Source: an uncultured Oscillospiraceae bacterium
GTDB lineage: Bacteria; Bacillota; Clostridia; Oscillospirales; Oscillospiraceae
NCBI GenBank assembly: GCA_947599925.1
Contig: CANQFT010000019.1
Coordinates: forward strand, 1 to 35,440
Length of the DNA: 35,440 bases
Direction of reading: 5' to 3'
Shown here one piece after another: positions 1 through 9,289 of this stretch. Position numbers and translations under genes: made by a program. The notes beneath the pieces were generated by a model. The model saw only the letters and a program-made list of their open reading frames with translations, ran no database searches and was not told the DNA's origin. Positions within the stretch are counted from its first letter, which is position 1; each line of letters opens with the position of its first letter.

Positions 1-76
1 CGTTGTCGCGCCTGGCGGCGCGAAACTCTGCGAGGCCTTTTGTCGGCATGGCCGCCCCGGAGCGCCGCCTTTTTCC

Positions 77-430
77 CTATTTGGACTTGGGCTTACAGAG
101 CAGGGCCACGCACAAGGCGAAGCAGATGGCGGCGGCGATGCCCCCGGCGGTGGCGGTGAGGCCGCCGGTGAACACCCCCAGCCAGTTTTTGTCCGCCACG
201 GCGCGGGCCACGCCTTTGGCCAGGGTATAGCCAAAGCCCGTCAGGGGCACGGTGGCCCCCGCGCCGCACCACTCCACCAGCTTGGGGTAGAGCCCCACGG
301 CGGTGAGGGCCACGCCGGAGACCACATAGGCCGTCAGCAACCGGGCCGGGGTGAGCTTGGTCTTGTCGATGACGATCTGGCCGATCAGACACAATGCGCC
401 GCCGCAGAGAAAAGCCTTGAGATATTCCAT
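77..430 (-). CDS. spoVAE: Stage V sporulation protein AE (SpoVAEb-type)
   Basis: This 117-residue hydrophobic protein has several membrane segments and ends in a short basic tail (KPKSK). It fits the SpoVAC/SpoVAEb family, small inner-membrane proteins of the spore needed for dipicolinic acid uptake and release. The N-terminus MEYLKAFLCGG and the segment DKTKLTPARLLTAYVV are typical of SpoVAE. The gene follows spoVAD after only 4 nt, so the two are surely co-transcribed in the usual AD-AE order. The length is normal for the family. No terminator is visible between its stop and the left edge. Family assignment is confident; transport function is from known homologues. Confidence 0.93.
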   Translation of the reverse strand: MEYLKAFLCGGALCLIGQIVIDKTKLTPARLLTAYVVSGVALTAVGLYPKLVEWCGAGATVPLTGFGYTLAKGVARAVADKNWLGVFTGGLTATAGGIAAAICFALCVALLCKPKSK

Positions 431-434
431 GGTG

Positions 435-1442
435 TTACACCTCGATGCTGACAGCGTGGGCGATGGAGGGGATGCTCTCGCCCTGTTGGGTAGAGGTGGG
501 GCTCAAAAGGGCCCCGGTGGGGCAGAAGAGGATCCGGCGCAGGGTCCCCTCGGCCATCTGGCGCAGCAGGTAGCCGTTGAGCACGCTGGCGGCGCAGCCG
601 CAGCCGGAGCCGCCGCAGTGGACGTCCTGCTTCTGGGCGTCGTAGAGGAGCAGGCCGCAGTCGTTGTGGCAGCCGGTGAGGTCCAGGCCCTCGTCCCCGG
701 TGAGGTCCAGCAGGATCTCCCGCCCCAGGGCCCCCAAATCGCCGGTGGCCACCAGGTCGTAGTCGCCGGGCTCCCGGCCCGTCTCGCGGAAGTGGGCCAG
801 CAGGGTGTCCGCCGCCGCCGGCGCCATGGCCGCCCCCATGTTGTTGGCGTCCTTGATCCCCTTGTCCACGATCTTGCCGGTGGTGATGTGGGTCACTCTG
901 GGGCCGCGGCCCTCTCTGGCCAGCACCGCGCAGCCGGCGGCCGTGGCGGTCCACTGGGCGGTGGGGGTGCGCTGGCCGCCGTAGGTCAGGGGCGTGCGGT
1001 ACTGCCGCTCGGCGGTGCAGAAGTGGGATGAGGTCACCGCCCCCACCGCGCGGGCCGCGCCGGAGTCCATGAGCAGCGCGCCCAGGGCCAGGCTCTCCCC
1101 CATGGTGGAGCAGGCGCCGTAGAGCCCCCAGAAGGGCACCTGGGTCTCCCGTGCGGCGAAGGAGGAACTGATGCACTGGTTCAGCAGGTCGCCCGCCAGT
1201 AGGTAGTCCAGACAGCCCTCGTCCCGCTCCCACTTCTCCAGGGCGATCCGCAGGGCCAGCTTCTGCATCTGGCACTCGGCCTTCTCCCAGCTCTTCTCCC
1301 CAAAGCTGTCATCCTGGCTCAAGTGGTCGAAGTACCGCTTCAAGGGGCCCTCGCCCTCTTTTTTGCCGCCCACGGCGGCGTGGGACACGATGTGGACTGG
1401 GGTCTCCAGGGCCACCGTCTGGCGGCCAAGACGTTTTGCCAT
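435..1442 (-). CDS. spoVAD: Stage V sporulation protein AD
   Basis: This 335-residue protein has the thiolase-like fold of SpoVAD, the dipicolinic-acid-binding member of the SpoVA channel in the spore inner membrane. Recognisable family segments are LAGDLLNQC, the GACST motif, SSHFCTAERQ, MAPAAADT, HNDCGLL, GGSGCGC and CPTGALLSPTS. The ATG is preceded by AAAGGAG at good spacing and gives the expected start MAKRLGRQT. It is the first gene of its transcript: a sigma-G-like promoter lies 29 nt upstream and a plus-strand gene begins beyond that. The usual partner spoVAC is therefore not in front of it, which is unusual. Confidence 0.96.
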   Translation of the reverse strand: MAKRLGRQTVALETPVHIVSHAAVGGKKEGEGPLKRYFDHLSQDDSFGEKSWEKAECQMQKLALRIALEKWERDEGCLDYLLAGDLLNQCISSSFAARETQVPFWGLYGACSTMGESLALGALLMDSGAARAVGAVTSSHFCTAERQYRTPLTYGGQRTPTAQWTATAAGCAVLAREGRGPRVTHITTGKIVDKGIKDANNMGAAMAPAAADTLLAHFRETGREPGDYDLVATGDLGALGREILLDLTGDEGLDLTGCHNDCGLLLYDAQKQDVHCGGSGCGCAASVLNGYLLRQMAEGTLRRILFCPTGALLSPTSTQQGESIPSIAHAVSIEV

Positions 1443-1470
1443 GGGCGCAACACTCCTTTGTCGTTGTGCC

Positions 1471-1500
1471 TAGGCTGTCCGCTTCTACAAAAAAATATGC
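1471..1500 (-). promoter_or_regulatory. Putative forespore (sigma-G-like) promoter of spoVAD-spoVAE
   Basis: Reading the minus strand, GCATA (1500-1496) is followed after 18 nt by CAGCCTA (1477-1471). This agrees with the sigma-G pattern G-H-A-T-R, 18 nt, C-A-T-N-N-T-A, with one mismatch in the -10 box. spoVA operons are sigma-G controlled in Bacillus, which supports the call. Start-site mapping is not available. Confidence 0.6.
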
Positions 1501-1519
1501 GGGAAATGGAAATTCACTC

Positions 1520-1548
1520 TTGCATTTTCCGGAAAGACGTGGTAGAAT
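1520..1548 (+). promoter_or_regulatory. Putative sigma-A promoter of the C39-like peptidase gene
   Basis: TTGCAT (1520-1525) and TAGAAT (1543-1548) are separated by 17 nt. The leader that follows carries two copies of GTTACAAA (1566-1573 and 1588-1595). The octamer TTTTCCGG occurs at 1525-1532, overlapping the -35 box, and again at 1559-1566. These repeats could be regulator sites, but no regulator is recognised. Confidence 0.6.
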
Positions 1549-1607
1549 CAATGTCGAATTTTCCGGTTACAAATCGGAAACAAATCTGTTACAAAGGAGA
1601 AGCGGGG

Positions 1608-2663
1608 ATGAAAAAACGGTTACTGGCCCTGGCGCTGGTCCTGGTGCTGTTCGCCGGGCTGCTGCCTGTGACGGCGGCGGCTGTGGCCGTGGACGACAGC
1701 GCGGTCTTTCTCAAACAGCAGACCCGCTCCACCTGCACCCTGACCTCCACCACGATGATGCTCCGCCGCCGGGCCATTCTGGACGGCGACGCCAACTGGG
1801 CCGACATCACCGAGAGCTCCGTCCGCCGCGTGGCCTGGAACGGCGGCCTGGCCTGGAATTTCTCCTACAACGGGCTCAGCGTATCTGTGATGCGGAAGTC
1901 CAGCGGTTGGGCCGGCAGCTCCCTGGAGAGCAAGCGCGCCGCCCTCATCGAACTGCTGGCGGCGCACCCGGAGGGCGTTGTGGCCTACGCCTCCGGCCAG
2001 CCCCACGCCGTGCTCCTGACCGACTACGACGCCCAGACGGGGACCTTTTACTGCTGTGACCCCGCCCCCTACTACGCCGCGGGCCGGGTGCCCCTGGCCC
2101 AGAGCTCCATCTACGGCGGCGACCAGGACGGGGTCCTGAGCCGCATCACCCAGCTGTGGTACATATCCGGCGGCCTCTCCAATGGCGCGGGCACCATGCC
2201 CGTCCAGGAGCCGGAGAGCCAGGAGGAGACCGTGGCCTGGATGTCTACCCAGGACATTGAGATCAACGGCGCCGCCGTCACCTTCCAGACCTATGTGGTG
2301 GTGGACGACGCGGCCAACGAGACCTGCTACGTCAACATCGTGGACCTGGCGGCCGCTTTGAAGGAGACCTCCGGCAAGTTCGACGTGGGCATCGGCCCGG
2401 ACATCCTGATCTTCCCGCGGGTCGCCTACCCCTACGACGGCTTTGGCTCCTGGGAGGGTCTGCCCCCCATCATCTCCGCCGCCGCCAGCCGCGTCACCCG
2501 CATCGACGGCCAGCTTCAGGACCTGGACTCCATCACCGTCACCGACTACAACGGCGTCAACCACGCCTACTACAAGCTCCGCGACCTCGGGGAAGTTCTG
2601 GGGCTGCGGGTGGAGCTGGACACAGAGCGGGGCGTCTATACCATCGAGACCCCGGCCATTTGA
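1608..2663 (+). CDS. Secreted C39-like cysteine peptidase with C-terminal stalk-type domain
   Basis: The start at 1608 is set by AGGAGA 7 nt upstream and by a classic signal peptide (MKKRLLALALVLVL, ending near AAA at about residue 25). The open frame continues further upstream but lacks both features. The mature protein (351 residues in all) begins with a papain-like C39 region: STCTLTSTTMM supplies the likely catalytic Cys, GQPHAVLLTDYD the His and CCDPAPYY the Asp-bearing loop. The C-terminal third (from about residue 215) resembles the copper amine oxidase N-terminal-like stalk domain of Clostridia exoproteins. It is probably a cell-surface or secreted hydrolase of unknown substrate. The family call is good; protease activity is inferred. 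Confidence 0.75.
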   Translation: MKKRLLALALVLVLFAGLLPVTAAAVAVDDSAVFLKQQTRSTCTLTSTTMMLRRRAILDGDANWADITESSVRRVAWNGGLAWNFSYNGLSVSVMRKSSGWAGSSLESKRAALIELLAAHPEGVVAYASGQPHAVLLTDYDAQTGTFYCCDPAPYYAAGRVPLAQSSIYGGDQDGVLSRITQLWYISGGLSNGAGTMPVQEPESQEETVAWMSTQDIEINGAAVTFQTYVVVDDAANETCYVNIVDLAAALKETSGKFDVGIGPDILIFPRVAYPYDGFGSWEGLPPIISAAASRVTRIDGQLQDLDSITVTDYNGVNHAYYKLRDLGEVLGLRVELDTERGVYTIETPAI

Positions 2664-2672
2664 GACCCTACC

Positions 2673-2703
2673 AAAAGAGGCGGCGCCGACCGCCTCTTTT
2701 TTT
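2673..2703 (+). terminator. Rho-independent terminator after the C39-like gene
   Basis: GAGGCGG (2677-2683) pairs with CCGCCTC (2690-2696) across a 6-nt loop. The stem is flanked by AAAA and followed by a T7 tract. It lies 10 nt after the stop codon. Confidence 0.92.
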
Positions 2704-2739
2704 GTTCCGTCCCCTCTTCCCTTTTGGGGAAATTTAGGC

Positions 2740-2745
2740 TATAAT
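2740..2745 (+). promoter_or_regulatory. Probable -10 box of the thioesterase promoter
   Basis: A perfect TATAAT sits 27 nt before the thioesterase start, directly downstream of a terminator. The hexamer 17 nt upstream (TTCCCT, 2717-2722) is a poor -35 box. Transcription from here would leave only about 20 nt of leader. Confidence 0.5.
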
Positions 2746-2771
2746 GGATCTGCCACTTCTGCTACTTTACT

Positions 2772-3526
2772 ATGGATAAGAAGGTATCCCCCTTGTATTT
2801 TGAAAAGCGCTACGAGATCGGCACCATGGAGCTGGACTGCTTCAACCACTGCCGGGCCTCCAGTCTGCTGGGCTATTTGCAGGACGCGGCGGGTCTGGCC
2901 GCCGCGGAGTACGGCGCCACCAACATGGAGATGGTCCAGAAGTACGGCCACTGCTGGATGGTGGTCCGCACCGCCTTCACCTTGTCCAGACCCCTGCGCT
3001 GGGGCGACGTCCTCACCGTCAAGACCTGGCACCGCGGCGGGGAAAAGCCCCTGATGTACCGGGACTTCGATCTGAGTGTGGACGGCCAGAGCGTGGGGCA
3101 GGCCCTGTCCATCTGGGTGCTGGTGGACCTGAACACCCACACCGTGACCAGGGCCGACCACTTCCCGGAGTTCGCGGGCACCGACGGCGGGGACCTGATC
3201 CGGGACACGAAACTCCCCAAACTCCGGCTGCCCCAGGGCATGGCCCCGGTCCAGCGGCGGGACCTCTATTACAGCGAGACCGACGGCAACGGCCACGTGA
3301 ACAACACCCGCTACGCCGACTTCCTCTGCGACGCGCTGGAACTCCACAGGGCGGGCGAGGGCACCTTCGTCCGGGAGTTTTACATTTCCTACTCTCAGGA
3401 GTGCCGGGCCGGAGAGACCCTGGAACTGCTGGTGGGCCAGGATGGTCCGCGGCGCCATGTGCTGGGCCAGGACGCCGCCGGGACACACCGCTTCCACGGC
3501 TACGCCGTCACAGGCGAAAGTTTCCC

Positions 3527-3530
<4 letters not shown>
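2772..3530 (+). CDS. Acyl-ACP thioesterase (FatA/FatB family)
   Basis: This 252-residue protein is a tandem hot-dog-fold acyl-ACP thioesterase, which releases fatty acids from acyl carrier protein in the cytoplasm. The N-terminal half carries the start typical of the bacterial family (YFEKRYEIGTMELD) and WMVVRTAF. The C-terminal half has YSETDGNGHVNNTRYADF, containing the Asn/His region of the active site. The length matches bacterial members. No Shine-Dalgarno sequence precedes the ATG, which is unusual in this window. An internal start is unlikely because residues 8-20 are conserved. The stop codon overlaps the guaB -35 box, so guaB has its own promoter. The true in vivo substrate length cannot be told. 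Confidence 0.88.
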
Positions 3531-5046
<1,516 letters not shown>

Positions 5047-5070
5047 GCCTCCCCTCCCCTGCCACTCCCC

Positions 5071-5110
5071 GTTTCGCCCAGGACACGCGCCTGGGCGAAA
5101 CTCTTATTCT
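5071..5110 (+). terminator. Rho-independent terminator after guaB
   Basis: GTTTCGCCCAGG (5071-5082) pairs perfectly with CCTGGGCGAAAC (5090-5101) across a 7-nt loop. A T-rich run (TCTTATTCTT) follows. Confidence 0.9.
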
Positions 5111-5131
5111 TCTGAAAAGCGAGGCGCTCCT

Positions 5132-6712
5132 ATGAAAAAATGGCTCCTCTCCCTGGCGGCGGCCCTGTGTCTGCTGGTCTGCCCCGCCCTGGCCGCGGAC
5201 AGCGGCCTTTACAGCCTGCCAAAGCTGTCCCAGAGTGAGATCGCCCAGCTTTTGCGGGACCATCCCCTCGGCTTTTCGGGCTACAACATGGCCCAGGACC
5301 CCTCCACCCAGGCGCCCTACGCCTTAGGGCAGGTCAGCGACGCCGCGCTGAACGCCGCGGTGGGGCGGCTCAACGCCCTGCGGCGGCTGGCAGGACTGGA
5401 GGGGGTAAGTCTGGACGCGGAGTTGAACCGCCGGTGCCAGTATGGGGCGGTGCTGTTGGCGGCCACGGGCAAGCTCAGCCACCACCCTGAACAGCCCGCC
5501 GACATGGACGACGACTTCTACGGCTGGGGCCTCAACGCCGCCTCCTGCTGCAACATCTACCAGGGCTCCGGGGCCACGCTGCCCCAGGCGGTGGACGCCT
5601 TCTTTGACGACTCCGACGGCGGCAACGTCTCCATGCTGGGCCACCGGCGGTGGGTGCTGAACCCCGCCATGGCAAAGACCGGGCTGGGCTTTTCCCCCAG
5701 CCGCTTCACCTACGGCGCCACCCCCTACCACTTCGCCACCCTCTGGGCCTTTGACCGCTCCGCCCCCGCCCAGGGCTACGACTTCTTAGCCTGGCCCGCG
5801 TCGGGCAATTTTCCCGCCGACCTCTTCGCCGGAGACCAGGCCTGGAGCGTGACGGTAAACCCGGAAAAATACGCCGCGCCGGACTATCAAGCCCTGACCG
5901 TCACCCTCTCCGGCGGCGGGCAGAGCTGGAGCTTTGACCACACCGGCGTCTATGTCCCTGCCGACGCCGGGGCCTATTTCGGCCTGAACACGGACAATTA
6001 CGGCGTCGCCAACGCCATCATCTTCCGGCCGGACATGGGCGGCCGGTCCTACGCCGGGACCTACACCGTCACCGTCCAGGGGCTGACGGATGTGGACGGG
6101 CGGGACGCGCCGCTCTCTTATCAGGTGGATTTTTTTGACCTGGACGACCAGGCGCCCGTCCAGTCCGACCCCGGCTCCGGCGGGCCGGGCACGGCCTTTT
6201 CCGACGTGGAGCCGGGGAGTTGGTATGAAGACGCGGTGCGTTACGCCGTGGAGCGGGAGCTCTTCCAGGGCGTGGGCGGCGGGCGCTTCGCCCCCGGCGA
6301 GCCCATGACGCGGGCCATGTTTATGACGGTGCTGGCCAGGCTGGACGGCGAGGACACCACGCCCTATCTGTACGGCGAGACCTGGGACCTGAAGGGCCGC
6401 CGCTGGGCCGTCACCAACCACATCAGCGACGGGCTCAACTACGCCCAGCCCATCTCCCTGGAGGAGCTGGCCACCATGCTCTACCGCTACGCCCAGTTCC
6501 GCTACGGCGCCACCGCCGCCCACGGCTACCATCTGGCCTCCATGCCCGACGGCAACGCCGTCTCCTCCTGGGCCGCCGAGGGCGCCAACTGGGCCGTGGA
6601 CCAGGGCATCCTCATCGGCGACGAAAACCGCCTGCTCAACCCCCAACTGGCCGCCACCAGAGCCCAGGTCGCCATCATTTTACAGCGATTCCTCACCGGC
6701 CTTGGACAGTGA
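5132..6712 (+). CDS. Secreted CAP-domain protein with SLH repeats
   Basis: The 526-residue protein starts with a signal peptide (MKKWLLSLAAALCLL, cleavage near ALA-AD). A CAP/SCP-type region follows (about residues 60-200), with LNALRRLAGL, KLSHHPEQP and GHRRWVLNPAM, the last resembling the family's GHR/P motif. A beta-rich stretch follows, and from about residue 355 there are S-layer homology segments beginning FSDVEPGSWYEDAVRYA. The first and third SLH repeats are clear; the middle one is degenerate. SLH repeats bind pyruvylated cell-wall polymer, so it is probably anchored at the cell surface. GAGG lies 7 nt before the ATG. No promoter is obvious after the guaB terminator. The CAP activity is unknown. 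Confidence 0.85.
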   Translation: MKKWLLSLAAALCLLVCPALAADSGLYSLPKLSQSEIAQLLRDHPLGFSGYNMAQDPSTQAPYALGQVSDAALNAAVGRLNALRRLAGLEGVSLDAELNRRCQYGAVLLAATGKLSHHPEQPADMDDDFYGWGLNAASCCNIYQGSGATLPQAVDAFFDDSDGGNVSMLGHRRWVLNPAMAKTGLGFSPSRFTYGATPYHFATLWAFDRSAPAQGYDFLAWPASGNFPADLFAGDQAWSVTVNPEKYAAPDYQALTVTLSGGGQSWSFDHTGVYVPADAGAYFGLNTDNYGVANAIIFRPDMGGRSYAGTYTVTVQGLTDVDGRDAPLSYQVDFFDLDDQAPVQSDPGSGGPGTAFSDVEPGSWYEDAVRYAVERELFQGVGGGRFAPGEPMTRAMFMTVLARLDGEDTTPYLYGETWDLKGRRWAVTNHISDGLNYAQPISLEELATMLYRYAQFRYGATAAHGYHLASMPDGNAVSSWAAEGANWAVDQGILIGDENRLLNPQLAATRAQVAIILQRFLTGLGQ

Positions 6713-6730
6713 GCGCCCATTGCGGGCCGC

Positions 6731-6758
6731 AAAAAAAGAAGCGGCCCCGCCGCTTCTT
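6731..6758 (-). terminator. Second terminator hairpin, minus-strand direction
   Basis: AAGAAGCGG (6736-6744) pairs with CCGCTTCTT (6750-6758). A-run 6731-6737 becomes a T7 tract only in the minus-strand reading, so this backs up the terminator of the zinc-ribbon gene. Confidence 0.7.
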
Positions 6759-6771
6759 CGACCGTCTCGAC

Positions 6772-6810
6772 AAAAAAAGCTCCGCGTCCGGAGACGCGGA
6801 GCCTTTTTTT
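6772..6810. terminator. Bidirectional terminator between convergent genes
   Basis: GCTCCGCGTC (6779-6788) pairs with GACGCGGAGC (6793-6802) across a CGGA loop. A7 lies on the left and T7 on the right, so it works for both the CAP/SLH gene and the zinc-ribbon gene. Confidence 0.93.
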
Positions 6811-6817
6811 CGCGGTT

Positions 6818-7117
6818 TTACTCCCCCACGGGAGCGGCGTCCTGCTGCTCGCGCATCTTGGCGAAGCACTCCGAGCAGTACACGGGGCGGTCGGTCTTGG
6901 GCTCGAAGGGGACCCGAGCCTCGCCGCCGCAGGCGGCACAGGTAGCGGTGAAGTACTCACGGGGACCGCGGGCAGCGGCCTTGCGCGCGTCGCGGCAGGC
7001 TTTGCAGCGCTGGGGCTCGTTCTGGAAACCGCGCTCGGCGTAGAACTCCTGCTCACCGGCGGTGAACACAAACTCCTGGCCACATTCCTTGCAGATGAGT
7101 GTCTTGTCTTCGTACAT
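6818..7117 (-). CDS. Small zinc-ribbon protein (zf-trcl type)
   Basis: This 99-residue soluble protein has two Cys-pair knuckle sets: CKEC and CKAC in the N-terminal half, CAAC and CSEC in the C-terminal half. It also has the FVFTAGEQEFYAERGF segment typical of the probable zinc-ribbon (zf-trcl) family, which is widespread in Clostridia and has no known function. AGAGAGG precedes the ATG. It lies downstream of sigH on the same strand, separated by about 100 nt that include a weak hairpin (TTCAGC/GCTGAA, near 7195-7210). A binding role for nucleic acid or protein is only a guess. Confidence 0.8.
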   Translation of the reverse strand: MYEDKTLICKECGQEFVFTAGEQEFYAERGFQNEPQRCKACRDARKAAARGPREYFTATCAACGGEARVPFEPKTDRPVYCSECFAKMREQQDAAPVGE

Positions 7118-7219
7118 GGTGATAACCCTCTCTTTGTTGCCCTGGCCCGAACGGAAAAACCAAATCGTGCTGGGACGAAATAATATGTGCGTTCAGCTTC
7201 ATTGCTGAAATCGCCGGAT

Positions 7220-7792
7220 TCAGGGCCGCGACAACTTGCGGCGGATGCGCTGGACGGCATTGTCCACGCTTTTGACATCCCTGCCCACAGCCAGGGCGAT
7301 CTCCTGATAGGAGAGGCCGTCCAGGTAGCGGTCCAGGACCTTGCGCTCCAGAGGGGAGAGGTCTTGCTTGATGCGCTCCAGACCCTCGTCGCGCTCCTCC
7401 TGGGCGATGACCAACTCCTCCGGGCTGGGCGGCGCGGCCAGGCGCCGCTCGATCTCGTCGCTCTCCCAGGACAGAGAGGAGTTCAAAGGGAGGTGCTTGC
7501 CCCGGTTGGCCCGGCGGAGGGCCGAGCGCAGACGGTTGCGGATGCAGACCTGGGCAAAGGTGACGAAGGAGGCGTCCCGCTGGGGATCGAACTCCCGCAC
7601 CGCGTCCAGCAGACCCAGCAGGCCCTCTTGGATGAGGTCCTCGCTGTCCCCGCCGACCAAAAACAGCGCCCTGGCGCGGGAGCGGACCACATGGCTGTAT
7701 CGGAGGATCAGGGTCTCTTCCGCCTGGCGGTCTCCCGCGGCGGCCATGCGCTGGAGCAGCTCGTCTGGCATTTCCTCGAAAATCTGGCTCAT
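7220..7792 (-). CDS. sigH: RNA polymerase sigma factor SigH (Spo0H-like)
   Basis: This 190-residue sigma-70 factor closely follows Bacillus SigH. Region 2 reads ARALFLVGGDSEDLIQEGLLGL, with RNRLRSALRRANRGKHLPLNS after it. Region 4 reads LDGLSYQEIALAVGRDVKSVDNA. SigH directs transition-state and early sporulation genes. The ATG at 7792 is chosen because GAGGAG lies just upstream. A longer frame from a TTG at 7849 exists, but that TTG lies inside the -35 box, so it cannot be translated from this promoter. The gene has its own very strong promoter. Which stage it controls here is inferred from homology. Confidence 0.9.
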   Translation of the reverse strand: MSQIFEEMPDELLQRMAAAGDRQAEETLILRYSHVVRSRARALFLVGGDSEDLIQEGLLGLLDAVREFDPQRDASFVTFAQVCIRNRLRSALRRANRGKHLPLNSSLSWESDEIERRLAAPPSPEELVIAQEERDEGLERIKQDLSPLERKVLDRYLDGLSYQEIALAVGRDVKSVDNAVQRIRRKLSRP

Positions 7793-7820
7793 TTTTCCGC
7801 TCCTCGCCCATTCCTGGGGT

Positions 7821-7849
7821 ATTATATTATAGTTCTTGCACTCTGTCAA
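7821..7849 (-). promoter_or_regulatory. sigH: Perfect consensus sigma-A promoter of sigH
   Basis: On the minus strand TTGACA (7849-7844) is followed after 17 nt by TATAAT (7826-7821). All twelve bases and the spacing match the consensus. The RNA would start about 20 nt before the sigH ribosome site. Confidence 0.88.
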
Positions 7850-7920
7850 GAGATTTGGGCAAAATAATTTATCTCAGCGGAAAATTTCCCCGTATTTTCG
7901 TCTGCTTGAACAAAAATTTC

Positions 7921-9273
7921 TCACAGGCCCTTGACAAGCTCCGCCAGGGCGTTGGCCACGGCGTCGGCCTGGGACTGCTCCTTGGCCTCCACCATCACCC
8001 GGATCAGGGGCTCGGTGCCGGAGGGACGGATGAGGATGCGCCCGGTGTTGGCCAGCTCCGCCTGAGCCTTGTCCACCGCGTCCTGCAGGCTCTGGGAGCC
8101 CATGATGGCGTCCTTTTTCTCCTTGGAGCCCACCTTCACGTTCACCAGGGTCTGGGGATAGCGCTGGCAGATGGCGGCCATCTCGGAGGCCCGCTTGCCC
8201 GATTTGTAGATGACGCTCAACAGCTGCAGGGCCGTGAGCTCGCCGTCGCCGGTGGTGGCGTACTGGCGGAAGATGGTGTGGCCCGACTGCTCGCCGCCCA
8301 GCGCGAAGCCGTGGCGCTCCATCTCCTCCAGCACGTTGCGGTCGCCCACGGGGGTACAGCCCATGGTGAGGCCGTGCTCCTTGCAGAAGATGCGAAGGCC
8401 CAGGTTGCTCATGACCGTGGCCACGATGGTGTTGTGGGGCAGCTCGCCCCGGCTCATCAGGTCGGTGCCGCAGATGGCCAGGACCTGGTCGCCATCGATG
8501 AGGGTGCCGGTCTCGTCCACCGCCAGACAGCGGTCGGCGTCGCCGTCGAAGGCGATGCCCATGTCGTAGCCGCCGGAGACCACCTGCTGGGCCAGCTTTT
8601 CCATGTGGGTGGAGCCACAGCCGTTGTTGATGTTGGTGCCGTCGGGCTGGGCGTAGATCACGTCGCAGGTGAGCTTTTCAAACCGGGCAAAGAGCAGGGG
8701 CGCGGTGGCGGAGGAGGCGCCGTTGGCGCAGTCCACCAGGATCCGCAGGCCGACGAAGTCGGTCTGGACGGTGGAGACCAGATGGTCGATGTAGGCGTCC
8801 CGCTCGACTTTGTCCGCGTCTGTGATGCGGCCAAGGTCGCCGTGGGTCTTGCGCGGGACCTGCTTGCCGTTGAGGATGATGTCCTCGATGGCGTTTTCCA
8901 GCTCGTCGGAGAGCTTGAAGCCCTGTCCGTTGAAGATCTTGATGCCGTTGTGCTCAAAGGGGTTGTGGGAGGCGGAGATCACGATGCCCGCGTCGGCCTT
9001 GCGGTGGATGGTGGCAAAGGCCACGCCCGGCGTGGGGATGACCCCAAGGCGCAGTACGTCCGCCCCCGCCGAACACAGCCCGGCGATCAGCGCGGCCTCC
9101 AGCAGATCCGAGGAGATGCGGGTGTCCTTGCCGATGGTGAAAAGGGGCCGGGCACCCTGCTTTTCTTTGGCCAGGACCGCCGCCGCGGCCAGACCCACCT
9201 GGTAGGCCAGTTCGCCGTCCAGCCCCGCGTTGACGATGCCGCGTATCCCATCCGTTCCGAACAGTTTACCCAT
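7921..9273 (-). CDS. glmM: Phosphoglucosamine mutase
   Basis: This 450-residue enzyme converts glucosamine-6-phosphate to glucosamine-1-phosphate for UDP-GlcNAc and peptidoglycan synthesis. The phosphoserine loop is VISASHNPFEHNGIKIF. The metal site is AFDGDADRC, the sugar loop GGEQSGHTI and the phosphate-binding loop RPSGTEPLIRVM, in the family order. The start MGKLFGTDGIRG is preceded by AAAGGAGC. It lies 16 nt downstream of ruvB and probably ends the ruv transcript. The following 128 nt to sigH are A+T-rich and hold no clear terminator. Confidence 0.99.
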   Translation of the reverse strand: MGKLFGTDGIRGIVNAGLDGELAYQVGLAAAAVLAKEKQGARPLFTIGKDTRISSDLLEAALIAGLCSAGADVLRLGVIPTPGVAFATIHRKADAGIVISASHNPFEHNGIKIFNGQGFKLSDELENAIEDIILNGKQVPRKTHGDLGRITDADKVERDAYIDHLVSTVQTDFVGLRILVDCANGASSATAPLLFARFEKLTCDVIYAQPDGTNINNGCGSTHMEKLAQQVVSGGYDMGIAFDGDADRCLAVDETGTLIDGDQVLAICGTDLMSRGELPHNTIVATVMSNLGLRIFCKEHGLTMGCTPVGDRNVLEEMERHGFALGGEQSGHTIFRQYATTGDGELTALQLLSVIYKSGKRASEMAAICQRYPQTLVNVKVGSKEKKDAIMGSQSLQDAVDKAQAELANTGRILIRPSGTEPLIRVMVEAKEQSQADAVANALAELVKGL

Positions 9274-9289
9274 ACAAAACAGCTCCTTT

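Noticed and set aside
1-49. Possible start of another minus-strand gene after spoVAE (ATG at 49-47, open to the left edge)
   Set aside because: Only 16 codons are visible and the upstream sequence GGGGCGG is a poor ribosome site; nothing in the residues is recognisable.
385-1275. Long overlapping frames inside spoVAD and in most other G+C-rich genes
   Set aside because: They lie opposite or out of frame to well-recognised proteins, are Arg/Gly/Pro/Ala-rich and have no family signatures; this is the usual effect of high G+C.
7793-7849. Upstream TTG start giving a 209-residue SigH
   Set aside because: The TTG is part of the -35 box and the RNA begins downstream of it; the ATG at 7792 has GAGGAG.
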